The notes below the pieces were generated by a model. It worked only from the letters and a program-made list of their open reading frames with translations, had not been told where the DNA came from and did not search any database. From positions 1-22,902 of the forward strand of contig AQSL01000121.1 of the NCBI GenBank assembly GCA_000403035.1: a stretch of 22,902 nt of DNA, given 5' to 3'. A program made the position numbers and the translations under genes. The stretch is from Candidatus Latescibacter anaerobius SCGC AAA252-E07 (GTDB taxonomy: Bacteria > Latescibacterota > Latescibacteria > Latescibacterales > Latescibacteraceae). Of the stretch, positions 1 through 7,062 are shown piece after piece; position 1 is the first letter of the stretch; each line of letters begins with the position of its first letter.

Positions 1-300
1 GAAAAAAGGATGCTGTTTAAACTCGATAAGCAGAAAAATATATTTATTTTCCTGATTATATCACATAGTATTTATAAGAGTATAGAGAATTGAGAAACAA
101 TGTGATTTATAGTATAAAAGAATTATTTTTCACAAATCGAGTGAAATATAATTCACTTTATGAATGTATAAAAAATTTAAAAGTGTATTTCATTCGTACC
201 TCTCATATAGGATGAAAAACTTGAATATCATATGGCTCATCTGTTCATTTAATAATTTTTTAACTCCAAATCGATGATTGTCGGAAGAGAACTAAAAGTC
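1..300. other. AT-rich region without a recognisable gene
   Basis: I see no convincing coding region here on either strand. The stretch is strongly AT-rich. It holds one short inverted repeat at 140-157 (arms AGTGAA and TTCACT around a 6-base loop), which could be a protein-binding site or chance in such AT-rich DNA. No terminator or promoter is clear enough to call. Confidence 0.5.
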
Positions 301-503
301 TGGTGAAAAATCATACCTTTGGGATAATGAGCTGTCAATGGCCGGCCTGTAAAAAAACAAATATGAAAAACAAGTACGTATTACGTGCTATAAGGCAATG
401 ATAAACAAAATGTTTTGTGAATGGCCGGCTTGTCTTGCCCTTGACAGCACCACAGTCATATATTTCATATTGGGGTGTGTGAAAAGACTTTTTCACCGCC
501 CTC
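301..503 (-). repeat. MITE-like dispersed repeat, copy A
   Basis: Read on the minus strand this is one copy of an element seen again at 22405-22623 and 22742-22902. It begins GGGCGGTGAAAAAGTC, with a hairpin GTGAAAA-agtc-TTTTCAC. It continues with a GCTGTCAA block, then the 20-mer GGCAAGACAAGCCGGCCATT (at 420-439 here), an AT-rich middle, GGCCGGCC followed by TTGACAGC, and ends TATGATTTTTCACCA. The ends are imperfect inverted repeats of each other (GGTGAAAAA against TTTTTCACC). The internal GCTGTCAA/TTGACAGC and GCCGGCC/GGCCGGC blocks are also complementary, so the whole unit can fold. It encodes no conserved protein. It lies 4 bases past the stop codon of the aldo/keto reductase gene. Length, terminal inverted repeats and copy number are MITE-like, but no target-site duplication is evident. 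Confidence 0.8.
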
Positions 504-507
504 CTCA

Positions 508-1635
508 TTAACATGAAGCTACCCGTATGCGCCCATCGGTCGATTCTGAAGAGGGCGCCCATGCTTCAAGAAACCGATAGTGTTCGGGCAATATCGAAGC
601 AGTCTGTATGCTAATATATTTGCGCATCTTATCCAGTAACTGCACCTCTTCATCAGTCATACGGGGATTGAAGTACGCTGGAAGATTTTCATAAAGGTCA
701 TTTATGCACCACATGCCGGCAAAGGTTGTATCAGGGTCGAGTCCTGAATTGATGACATAGCGAAGCATTGCCTGTGGAAGGCTGACTTCGGCGTTATTAT
801 TGAATTTTTTCGATGCCTCTATAAGATGGGAAATGAACCATTCACTTCCAAAGGATTTCATGACGATAACGCCGATACCCTTATCCTTCAGCCGTTTGCC
901 CAGTGGATCGTAATCGCCGAGCAGTTCCCCGGTATAAAGGAGGTTATGGTAAAAGTTATAGGGGAGGATCACATAATCTATTTCGTTCGGAAATACTTTT
1001 AGTAAGTAATCGAGATCTTTTTTAAAATGGATCGGCACACCGACCGCGCGAATTTTCCCCTGTTCTTTGAATTTGAAAAGATACTCCCACTGCTGCCAGC
1101 GTTCCGCTATACGCTTATCCTCATTATCTGGAGAGTAAGCATGGCTTCTGACCAGATCGATATAATCTCTGCCGAATGCTTTAAGATCGTAATGGAATTC
1201 CTCCTCAATCGATCGCCCTTTATCCGGACTCATCGATATGGATATGACAACATCATTGATGACATCTTTTAAATACCTCCCCATTGGTTCGTATTGATAA
1301 CATCTCTGTTCACGGTTATACACATCGAAGGTGGTTATCCCTAAATCGAGGGCTTCACGAATCAACCTTTCCCGTTCCTTCTCATGGGGAACGAGTGTAA
1401 TAGGGAGGTGGGAACCGAACGCGAATTTCGATACTTTTATGCCTGTAGAGCCGAGATCACCCATTGGTATAGTACCTGGTTGAGGGCGTGTCCTGGTCAC
1501 TTTCAGCCATTCAGCGGTTGGCTCCGGTTTATGTGGTTGGATAGTCACATTTCGCTTACCAAATCCTGAACAGCCGGCCATTCCTGTGACTGTGGAGGCG
1601 AGAATACCACATTTGACGAAATCTCTTCTCTTCAT
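508..1635 (-). CDS. Exported aldo/keto reductase family protein
   Basis: Predicted 375-residue aldo/keto reductase (NAD(P)H-dependent TIM barrel). The N-terminus has MKRRDFVK, a short hydrophobic stretch and GMAGC ending at Cys22, resembling a Tat-type lipoprotein signal, so it probably acts outside the cytoplasm. Family landmarks are GSTGIKVSKFAFG (about 62-74), ITTFDVYNREQ (100-110), YEPMGRYLK (115-123), DYIDLVRSH (157-165) and ILPYNFYHN, which place Asp104 and His165 at expected catalytic positions. The strand that normally ends in the catalytic Lys reads VVISISM (129-135), so the Lys looks absent; the reductase reaction is therefore uncertain. An AGGA motif lies upstream of the ATG. It follows the isomerase-like gene by 35 bp in the same direction, so the two are probably cotranscribed and may act on the same sugar or polyol. 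The substrate cannot be read from the sequence. Confidence 0.85.
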   Translation of the reverse strand: MKRRDFVKCGILASTVTGMAGCSGFGKRNVTIQPHKPEPTAEWLKVTRTRPQPGTIPMGDLGSTGIKVSKFAFGSHLPITLVPHEKERERLIREALDLGITTFDVYNREQRCYQYEPMGRYLKDVINDVVISISMSPDKGRSIEEEFHYDLKAFGRDYIDLVRSHAYSPDNEDKRIAERWQQWEYLFKFKEQGKIRAVGVPIHFKKDLDYLLKVFPNEIDYVILPYNFYHNLLYTGELLGDYDPLGKRLKDKGIGVIVMKSFGSEWFISHLIEASKKFNNNAEVSLPQAMLRYVINSGLDPDTTFAGMWCINDLYENLPAYFNPRMTDEEVQLLDKMRKYISIQTASILPEHYRFLEAWAPSSESTDGRIRVASC

Positions 1636-1670
1636 AGTAGTAATCCTTTAATGAATATGTTAAGATGATG

Positions 1671-2588
1671 TTACTTGCAGAGTCCTTTTTCCCAGCGCTC
1701 ACGGGTGCAGTGATGATCATCCCACTTGAATCCGATTTCATTCATAAGTCGATTCATATATGCAACTGCCTTCGGTAGGTCTTTATCACCCATGTGTTCG
1801 TACTGAGCCACTTTCCAGGGCTGGAGCTTTTTTGAGGCTTCCAGTAACGCCTTTTGATCCAGAACACCATTACCGCAGTACGTTTCGTTGATATGACAGA
1901 TGTTCAATTTATTATCTTCAACATATACATCCTTTACATGCAGGCAGCCGATTCTTTCACCAAGTGTAACTACGCCACACCTGATATATTGACCCGACAC
2001 GTAGATACGCTCATTATTCATCTGATTGTTAAAATCGACGGTTATCTTCATAAACGGGTTGTTCACACGGTCTACGTATTCCATCATGCGGGGAATGTTA
2101 TTGACGATGGTCCATAGATTTGTTTCGGGGCAAATAAGACATTGATTGTCCTCGGCAATCGGGGCGATTTCCTGTGCGCATTTCACAAGAAGATCCATTG
2201 CCTTTTGCGTATGATTTTCACGATGATGCAAGTAAACATTTGTCGGATTCATACTTCCTATGGGTAATTGAATATGACTGACACCCAACTTGCCGCTAAT
2301 TTCAATACCCTTCCGAATAAATTGTTTGTATTTTTTCCATAGGTTTGGATCCGGACTCATCATCGCAGCCAGATCGAAGTCAGGGGGGGATCCTTGTATA
2401 TGACATTCTCCTACCTCGAGATCATTTTCACGGTAAATATCTCGAACCCTTTTGATATCATCATCAGTTGCTTCGTAATCGATATTACAACCGAGAACAC
2501 GAAAACCGAGGTCATAACGGAATTTAAAATCATCTTTCTTGAGGTCGCGAAATCGTACTCGACTGAATCCCTTGGTGCCAGCTCTCAT
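1671..2588 (-). CDS. Sugar phosphate isomerase/epimerase-like TIM-barrel protein
   Basis: Predicted 305-residue member of the xylose isomerase-like TIM barrel (AP endonuclease 2) superfamily. Members isomerise or epimerise sugars, inosose or hydroxypyruvate-type substrates using a divalent metal. The four metal ligands can be assigned: Glu155 in CPETNLW, Asp185 in TVDFNN, His217 in CLHVKD and Glu264 in AQYEHM. This is the usual Glu-Asp-His-Glu order, so the enzyme is probably active. There is no signal peptide, so it should be cytoplasmic. The ATG is preceded by a strong Shine-Dalgarno sequence, AAGGAGAG on the minus strand (about 2594-2601). It is the first gene of a two-gene operon with the exported aldo/keto reductase. 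A palindrome 45 bp upstream (2633-2645) could control it. The exact substrate is unknown. Confidence 0.85.
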   Translation of the reverse strand: MRAGTKGFSRVRFRDLKKDDFKFRYDLGFRVLGCNIDYEATDDDIKRVRDIYRENDLEVGECHIQGSPPDFDLAAMMSPDPNLWKKYKQFIRKGIEISGKLGVSHIQLPIGSMNPTNVYLHHRENHTQKAMDLLVKCAQEIAPIAEDNQCLICPETNLWTIVNNIPRMMEYVDRVNNPFMKITVDFNNQMNNERIYVSGQYIRCGVVTLGERIGCLHVKDVYVEDNKLNICHINETYCGNGVLDQKALLEASKKLQPWKVAQYEHMGDKDLPKAVAYMNRLMNEIGFKWDDHHCTRERWEKGLCK

Positions 2589-2632
2589 AATGTCTCTCCT
2601 TGGTGAGGGTCAATACAGTTGAATAAATATGA

Positions 2633-2645
2633 TTGTATCATACAA
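2633..2645. promoter_or_regulatory. 13-bp perfect palindrome, candidate operator
   Basis: TTGTATCATACAA has perfect 6-base arms around a single C. It lies 45 bp upstream of the isomerase start codon and overlaps a possible minus-strand -10 element (TATGAT). Position and symmetry suit a dimeric repressor or activator of the isomerase/aldo-keto reductase operon. AT-rich palindromes also arise by chance, so this is a candidate only. Confidence 0.35.
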
Positions 2646-2695
2646 AATGAATGATCCGGAGTAAGAATTGAAGCATATTAGCATATCTTAAATCA

Positions 2696-2785
2696 TCAAT
2701 ATTTAATGTGTTCGTTATAATGAGTTTTAATAGCTATCATAGAAGCTTCTCTATCGAAGATTATTTTTAAAATTTTTTCTTTCAT
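2696..2785 (-). CDS. Possible 29-codon small ORF or remnant of a broken gene
   Basis: On the minus strand an ATG at 2785 is preceded by GAAAGGATTTAG, a good Shine-Dalgarno with 5 bases between AGGA and the ATG. It opens 29 codons starting MKEKILKIIF and ending with TGA at 2696. The peptide is rich in Lys and Ile and I recognise no family. Right after the stop, a one-base frame change would continue 20 more codons (IDDLRYANML onward) to a TGA near 2638. That could mean a frameshifted short gene. In DNA this AT-rich, a short ORF with a ribosome-binding site can also be chance. Confidence 0.25.
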   Translation of the reverse strand: MKEKILKIIFDREASMIAIKTHYNEHIKY

Positions 2786-2798
2786 CTAAATCCTTTCA

Positions 2799-2847
2799 AA
2801 AACCAATTAATAAATTAAAGCATTTATTTATTAAAACCAATTAATGA
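2799..2847. repeat. Pair of 15-bp AT-rich direct repeats
   Basis: AAAACCAATTAATAA (2799-2813) recurs as AAAACCAATTAATGA (2833-2847), 14 of 15 bases identical and start-to-start 34 bp apart, about three helical turns. The pair lies in the divergent region between the isomerase operon and the glycosyltransferase operon. It could be a binding site for a regulator of either, but low complexity makes chance possible. Confidence 0.3.
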
Positions 2848-2913
2848 TTAATAACAATTATATTTGTATATCAATTATCATCCAAAAAGTCAAGAACACT
2901 GTCCCCTAAACTT

Positions 2914-2942
2914 ATCTGTGTATATCCGTGTTCATCTGTGGC
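2914..2942. repeat. Short dispersed-repeat-like sequence (CTGTG-type)
   Basis: The stretch is three near-repeats: ATCTGTGT, ATATCCGTGTTC, ATCTGTGGC. Text of this type (ATCTGTGT..ATCCGTGTTCATCTGTGG) is a familiar intergenic repeat in many environmental bacterial genomes. It is preceded by AGAACACTGTCCCCT (2893-2907), another motif type often seen beside REP-like elements. Only one copy is in the window, so the repeat status is inferred from memory. Confidence 0.4.
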
Positions 2943-3000
2943 AAATAAAAATCTTTGCTATCATTTCCTCAAAAACGTATTATTAATCAACAAACACAAT

Positions 3001-3005
3001 GGGAG
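3001..3005 (+). promoter_or_regulatory. Shine-Dalgarno that favours the TTG start at 3012
   Basis: GGGAG is followed by 6 bases and then TTG at 3012. The in-frame TTG at 2955 has no comparable site. This places the first residues directly before the GT2 beta strand (DHTISIIMPAYNEG). Confidence 0.5.
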
Positions 3006-3011
3006 CAGATT

Positions 3012-4664
3012 TTGGACCACACAATTTCCATCATCATGCCTGCTTATAATGAAGGCGAAAACATCTTCGAAAACATACGGACAACCCATGAAGTGATTCA
3101 TGAGGCGGGTCTCAACGCCGTGATTATCGTTGTAGATGACGGTTCATCAGATAATACGCTCGAAGAAATCGAACGTGCCGTTGAGACGTTTGACAACGTA
3201 TCTGCCGCCCGGAATTCCTATAACATGGGCAAAGGTATGGCGCTCCGGACCGGTTTCGATCATGCCGATGGAGATATTGTGGTTTTTCTGGATGCCGATC
3301 TTGACCTGCATCCCTCGCAGATACAAAACCTTCTGGCAGAGCTGGAAAAAGGTTCCTATGATGTGGTTGTGACCTCAAAACATCATCCTGAATCGAAACT
3401 TGCATACCCTCTCAAACGAAAAGTATCAAGTTATATCTATTATATGATTGTCAGGATTCTTTTCGGACTTCCGGTAAGAGACACCCAAACCGGCCTGAAG
3501 ATATTCAGAAGGGAAGTGCTCGATAATATCTTTCACCGTCTGCTGGTCAAGACCTATGCGTATGATGTCGAACTCCTCGCTACAGCGGTGAGATTCGGGT
3601 ACAGGATTCATGAGGTTCCGGTGGTGCTTGATTTCAAACGCGGTCTTGACTGGGGGCGTATACAGGTGAGCGATGTTATGAAAATATTTGTCGATACCCT
3701 GGCGATTTTCTACCGTTTAAGGATTCTCAGGTATTACGATGCCGAACGTCCGCCCTGGCCGCAGGATGAACCGCCGGTGCTCGTCGTTGCTCAGGGCGCT
3801 CCACCGACAGAGGATATCATAAAGCGTGTGAGCATCGATACGAACATCCTCATAGCATGTCTTGCCGAAAAGCAGGAAAATGCAGGTGTGCAGCCGGACA
3901 GTCTGAGTTTTTCAAGTCTGGAGCGCCTTGAGGAATGGCTCGTGAAAACCGATGCCAACATTGAGATAGTAGGTTTTTTAGGTTCCGGTTGCATACCGCT
4001 CGGCTCATGGGTAAAAAATGCGCTCAGGAATTTCCGGTATGATGAAATAAAAGCAGTATGCGGCCCTGTCGTACCCGGTCACCATGTTTCGTTTCCGGGT
4101 AAGGTAGCAACAATGCTCTATGCCTCTTTTTTAACATCCGGTCCGAATAATTATCTGTACGATATACGGCGGTTGAAATATACCGGGAAAGGGCTTGTCG
4201 ATAATGTATTTTTACGGATTTCATCGCTCAACGAAAAGGAGTTCACGTTTCATAAGGGTGTTATGTATAAAAAAGATCCATCCGATCATGTAATGAAATA
4301 TGATCCCGATGTTGCGGTTTCGAAATCCGTGCCGCCGCTTTTTCTGCCCTATATGAGACATGTTGCACGGGAAGCGTTCGAGGACGGATATACCTTTTTG
4401 GACAGGCATGTTAAAAACAACCGGCTATGGATATGCACGCCATTCATACTATGGCTCATAATTATTCTGGGATGGATGATAATGCCCGGTCAGATGTATG
4501 GTTCATTGATTTTTATATACCTGCTTATAATACTGTTTTCGGGAATACTCTATTTTGATCCTGTTTCGCTGCCCGTATATATAGTGGGAATGCTGCTCGA
4601 TCATTTCGTCCGTGCGCTGGCATTTCCTGCGGGTGTGGGAAAGAGATTGACGAAAAGGGGATGA
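3012..4664 (+). CDS. GT2 glycosyltransferase fused to a degenerate second GT2-like domain with membrane anchor
   Basis: About 550 residues from the TTG at 3012; an upstream TTG at 2955 would add 19. Residues 4-245 are a polyprenyl-phosphate-type GT2 domain: SIIMPAYNEGEN, VDDGSSDNT (41-49), LDADLDLHP with the DxD at 94-96, and QTGLKIFRREVL (159-170). Residues about 272-465 look like a second GT-A fold (KRVSIDTNILIACL, EIVGFLGSGCIP, WVKNALRNF, AVCGPVVPG), but where an active enzyme has DDD it reads GSG, and no ED or QxxRW-type catalytic motif follows. Residues 472-540 hold two or three membrane helices. It heads the glycosyltransferase operon. The N-terminal half probably makes a lipid-linked monosaccharide; the C-terminal half may be a non-catalytic or acceptor-binding domain. 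Sugar and acceptor are unknown. Confidence 0.8.
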   Translation: MDHTISIIMPAYNEGENIFENIRTTHEVIHEAGLNAVIIVVDDGSSDNTLEEIERAVETFDNVSAARNSYNMGKGMALRTGFDHADGDIVVFLDADLDLHPSQIQNLLAELEKGSYDVVVTSKHHPESKLAYPLKRKVSSYIYYMIVRILFGLPVRDTQTGLKIFRREVLDNIFHRLLVKTYAYDVELLATAVRFGYRIHEVPVVLDFKRGLDWGRIQVSDVMKIFVDTLAIFYRLRILRYYDAERPPWPQDEPPVLVVAQGAPPTEDIIKRVSIDTNILIACLAEKQENAGVQPDSLSFSSLERLEEWLVKTDANIEIVGFLGSGCIPLGSWVKNALRNFRYDEIKAVCGPVVPGHHVSFPGKVATMLYASFLTSGPNNYLYDIRRLKYTGKGLVDNVFLRISSLNEKEFTFHKGVMYKKDPSDHVMKYDPDVAVSKSVPPLFLPYMRHVAREAFEDGYTFLDRHVKNNRLWICTPFILWLIIILGWMIMPGQMYGSLIFIYLLIILFSGILYFDPVSLPVYIVGMLLDHFVRALAFPAGVGKRLTKRG

Positions 4665-4825
4665 AAGCAATTCCGGCAAAAGATGAACACTGAATATCAT
4701 TTATGCATACTCCCGAATTACGGATTTCAGAAGCGTGGATAGAAACAGTTATTACCTTGCTTTTCATGTTAAAAGACTTTATTTTCATTTGTATTATAAA
4801 AATAATAGCGTTATGGGAATACTTT

Positions 4826-5779
4826 ATGCCCGGACAAAATGTTTTAAATAAAATTTCTGTTGTCGTGCCGCTCTACAACGAGAGCGAAAGTCTCGATGAT
4901 CTCTATGGCGGCATTGTAGAAACCGTTGAAGCCATGGGGATTGATTTTGAGATTCTGTTCGTGGATGACGGCTCGACAGACAGCTCGTTTGAGATTCTTT
5001 TGGCGATACGAGCTCATGACCCGCGGGTTAAGATCATACGGTTCATGGCAAATACCGGGAAAGCAGCCGCATTACAGGCCGGGTTCGATGCCTCGACAGG
5101 GGATTATATTATTACTATGGATGCGGATCTCCAGGACGACCCTGTTGAAATTCCGGCGCTTGCCGCTGCGCTCTATAATGGCCTCGATCTCGTTTCAGGG
5201 TGGAAGAAAGACCGCAAAGATCCGCTGTCCAAGAGGCTGCCCTCAAAACTGTTTAACATGGTCGTCAGGTATTTCTCGGGATTGAAGCTGCATGATTTCA
5301 ACTGCGGGCTCAAAGCATACCGCCGTGAGGTCCTGGAATCCTTCAGGATATATGGAGAACTGCACCGTTATATTCCGGTGCTGGCGAAATTTAACGGTTT
5401 CAGAGTAGGCGAAATAATTGTCAGGCATCATCCCCGAAAATATGGACGTTCCAAGTATGGTGTAAGACGATTTGGGGCGGGTTTTCTTGATCTTCTTACC
5501 GTGATACTGCTCACACGGTATACGACGAAGCCGCTGCACTTTTTCGGTTCGATTGGACTGCTGTTCAGTTTCCTCGGTGGACTTGTTAATCTCTATATCG
5601 TCGGCATCTGGATTAAGTATCATAATATCCAGGGAAGAGTGCCGCTGCTTGTAGGCGGTGTTTTCCTTTTCCTGCTGGGCGTTCAATTCATCTCTACCGG
5701 CCTTCTCGCCGAACTTATAACACACAGCAGGATGGAGAAGAGCAGAACGTACAGAATTGATCCTGCATCGAGTTTATGA
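4826..5779 (+). CDS. GtrB/ArnC-like polyprenyl-phosphate glycosyltransferase (GT2)
   Basis: About 317 residues from ATG 4826. An in-frame ATG at 4703 would add 41 mostly hydrophobic residues but has no Shine-Dalgarno and is not typical of the family. The GT2 core shows SVVVPLYNESESL, FVDDGSTDSS (46-55), NTGKAAALQAGF, and MDADLQDDP with the DxD at 99-101. FNCGLKAYRREVL and HRYIPVLAKFNGF follow, both characteristic of the GtrB/ArnC/DPMS group. Two C-terminal membrane segments follow (LLTVILLTRY to VNLYIVGIWI, and LLVGGVFLFLLGVQFI), as in GtrB. It should transfer a sugar from a nucleotide donor to undecaprenyl phosphate at the inner face of the inner membrane. The stop overlaps the next start as ATGA, so translation is probably coupled. 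Confidence 0.88.
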   Translation: MPGQNVLNKISVVVPLYNESESLDDLYGGIVETVEAMGIDFEILFVDDGSTDSSFEILLAIRAHDPRVKIIRFMANTGKAAALQAGFDASTGDYIITMDADLQDDPVEIPALAAALYNGLDLVSGWKKDRKDPLSKRLPSKLFNMVVRYFSGLKLHDFNCGLKAYRREVLESFRIYGELHRYIPVLAKFNGFRVGEIIVRHHPRKYGRSKYGVRRFGAGFLDLLTVILLTRYTTKPLHFFGSIGLLFSFLGGLVNLYIVGIWIKYHNIQGRVPLLVGGVFLFLLGVQFISTGLLAELITHSRMEKSRTYRIDPASSL

Positions 5780-7056
5780 AAATGCGCATTTGCACGCTTA
5801 CCCATACATATCCGCGGTTTCCCGATGATATCAATGCTCCGTTCGTTGAAAAGCTCATGGAACATATCGCCAGAAAGGGAAACGAGGTTTCGGTTCTCAC
5901 CGCCTATGATCCCGAATGGAACCGAACGGCAGAGGATCATACGGTGGACCTCAGAACGTACCGCTATATCTGGCCGGAACGTCTGCATATCCTCGGGTAT
6001 TCGAGAACTATCGAGGGAAATATACGGTTCAGAAAAAGGGTTTTGCTTCTTTCCCCGTTTCTTTTCATGCATTCGTACAATGCATTTTTCAGACTCGTAA
6101 AGGAAAAAAAACCCGATATCCTTCATGCCCACTGGCTATTACCCAACGGTTTCATCGCAGGGCATATATCGAGACTCACGGGGATACCCCTTCTTATTCA
6201 GACTCACGGTTCGGATGTGTTTACCGCGGAGAAAAACGCACTTTTCAGAAGTATGGCAAGGTATGCGTGTAAGCATGCGCATTATATCGTCTCGCCGAGC
6301 CCTGATCTCACAAAGAGACTCGGTGGAATCGGCATCGATACCCGAAAAATCGGTCTTGTTCCGAACACGGTTGAAGCAGATTTTTCTTCCGGTGTTACCA
6401 CGGATGATACCGCAAGGCTGAAAGAGATTCTTGGAATTCCCGCTGAACATGTGATTGTGCTGGCGATGGGCCGTATGGTGTATGTCAAAGGGTTCAATTT
6501 CCTGCTAGAAGCGTTTCAGAAAATCGCCCGTGAAAAACAGAATATAACGCTTGTCCTCGCCGGCGGGGGTGTGATATTTGATGAAATGAAGGAATTATCG
6601 GTCAAACTCGGTATTGCGGACAGGGTAATAATGCCGGGTCCGGTAAACCGTCGGGATGTGCCCCTCTATTTCAAGATGGCTGATATATGTGTGGTACCCT
6701 CGATACGGCACGAAAGCGGAGCTGTCGATGGTTTGCCCGTTGTCGTACCGGAAGCGATGGCGGCGGGTCTTCCGGTTATCGCATCGGATTTGAGCGGTAT
6801 ACCGGTGCTTATCAGGGATGGATATAATGGCAGGCTCGTAAAAGAACGCGATGTTGCGGGTATTGCCGATGCGCTGAGCAGCCTGATCGATGACCGTGAT
6901 CTCCGTAAACTGTTCGGTGAGCGGTCACGGCGAATCATCGAGAAAAATGTCAATTATGATACCGTATCCGAATATTTTTCAAATATTTATAAAGAAATTG
7001 CCGTACATAAAAAACCTGCTGAAGAGATCCCTGCCTTTCATATTCCACTGGATTGA
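5776..7056 (+). CDS. GT4 family glycosyltransferase
   Basis: Predicted 426-residue retaining GT-B enzyme. The N-terminal acceptor domain begins with KMRICTLTHTYPRFPDDINAPFV and carries ILHAHWLLPNG and QTHGSDVF, typical of GT4. The C-terminal Glycos_transf_1 domain has MGRMVYVKGFNFLLEAF, LAGGG, and DGLPVVVPEAMAAGLPVIASD with the nucleotide-sugar-contacting Glu near residue 326, followed by DLSGIP and NGRLV. There is no signal peptide or membrane helix, so it is cytosolic or peripheral. It overlaps the preceding GtrB-like gene by 4 bp. It probably adds a hexose to a lipid-linked glycan intermediate; donor and linkage cannot be told. Confidence 0.9.
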   Translation: MKMRICTLTHTYPRFPDDINAPFVEKLMEHIARKGNEVSVLTAYDPEWNRTAEDHTVDLRTYRYIWPERLHILGYSRTIEGNIRFRKRVLLLSPFLFMHSYNAFFRLVKEKKPDILHAHWLLPNGFIAGHISRLTGIPLLIQTHGSDVFTAEKNALFRSMARYACKHAHYIVSPSPDLTKRLGGIGIDTRKIGLVPNTVEADFSSGVTTDDTARLKEILGIPAEHVIVLAMGRMVYVKGFNFLLEAFQKIAREKQNITLVLAGGGVIFDEMKELSVKLGIADRVIMPGPVNRRDVPLYFKMADICVVPSIRHESGAVDGLPVVVPEAMAAGLPVIASDLSGIPVLIRDGYNGRLVKERDVAGIADALSSLIDDRDLRKLFGERSRRIIEKNVNYDTVSEYFSNIYKEIAVHKKPAEEIPAFHIPLD

Positions 7057-7062
7057 AGAAAA

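Noticed and set aside
335..562. 75-codon minus-strand ORF overlapping repeat copy A and the reductase end
   Set aside because: It reads through the repeat and the end of a convincing gene in another frame, and the matching part of copies B and C does not keep the reading frame.
2851..2890. Possible sigma-70 promoter for the glycosyltransferase operon
   Set aside because: Several TATAAT-like words occur in this AT-rich stretch, but none pairs with a good -35 at proper spacing.
4703..4825. N-terminal membrane extension of the GtrB-like protein
   Set aside because: The in-frame ATG at 4703 lacks a ribosome-binding site and the extra 41 residues are not typical of the family, so the start at 4826 is preferred.
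5243..5725. 160-codon minus-strand ORF opposite the GtrB-like gene
   Set aside because: Antisense to conserved GT2 motifs and membrane segments; no Shine-Dalgarno or family marks.
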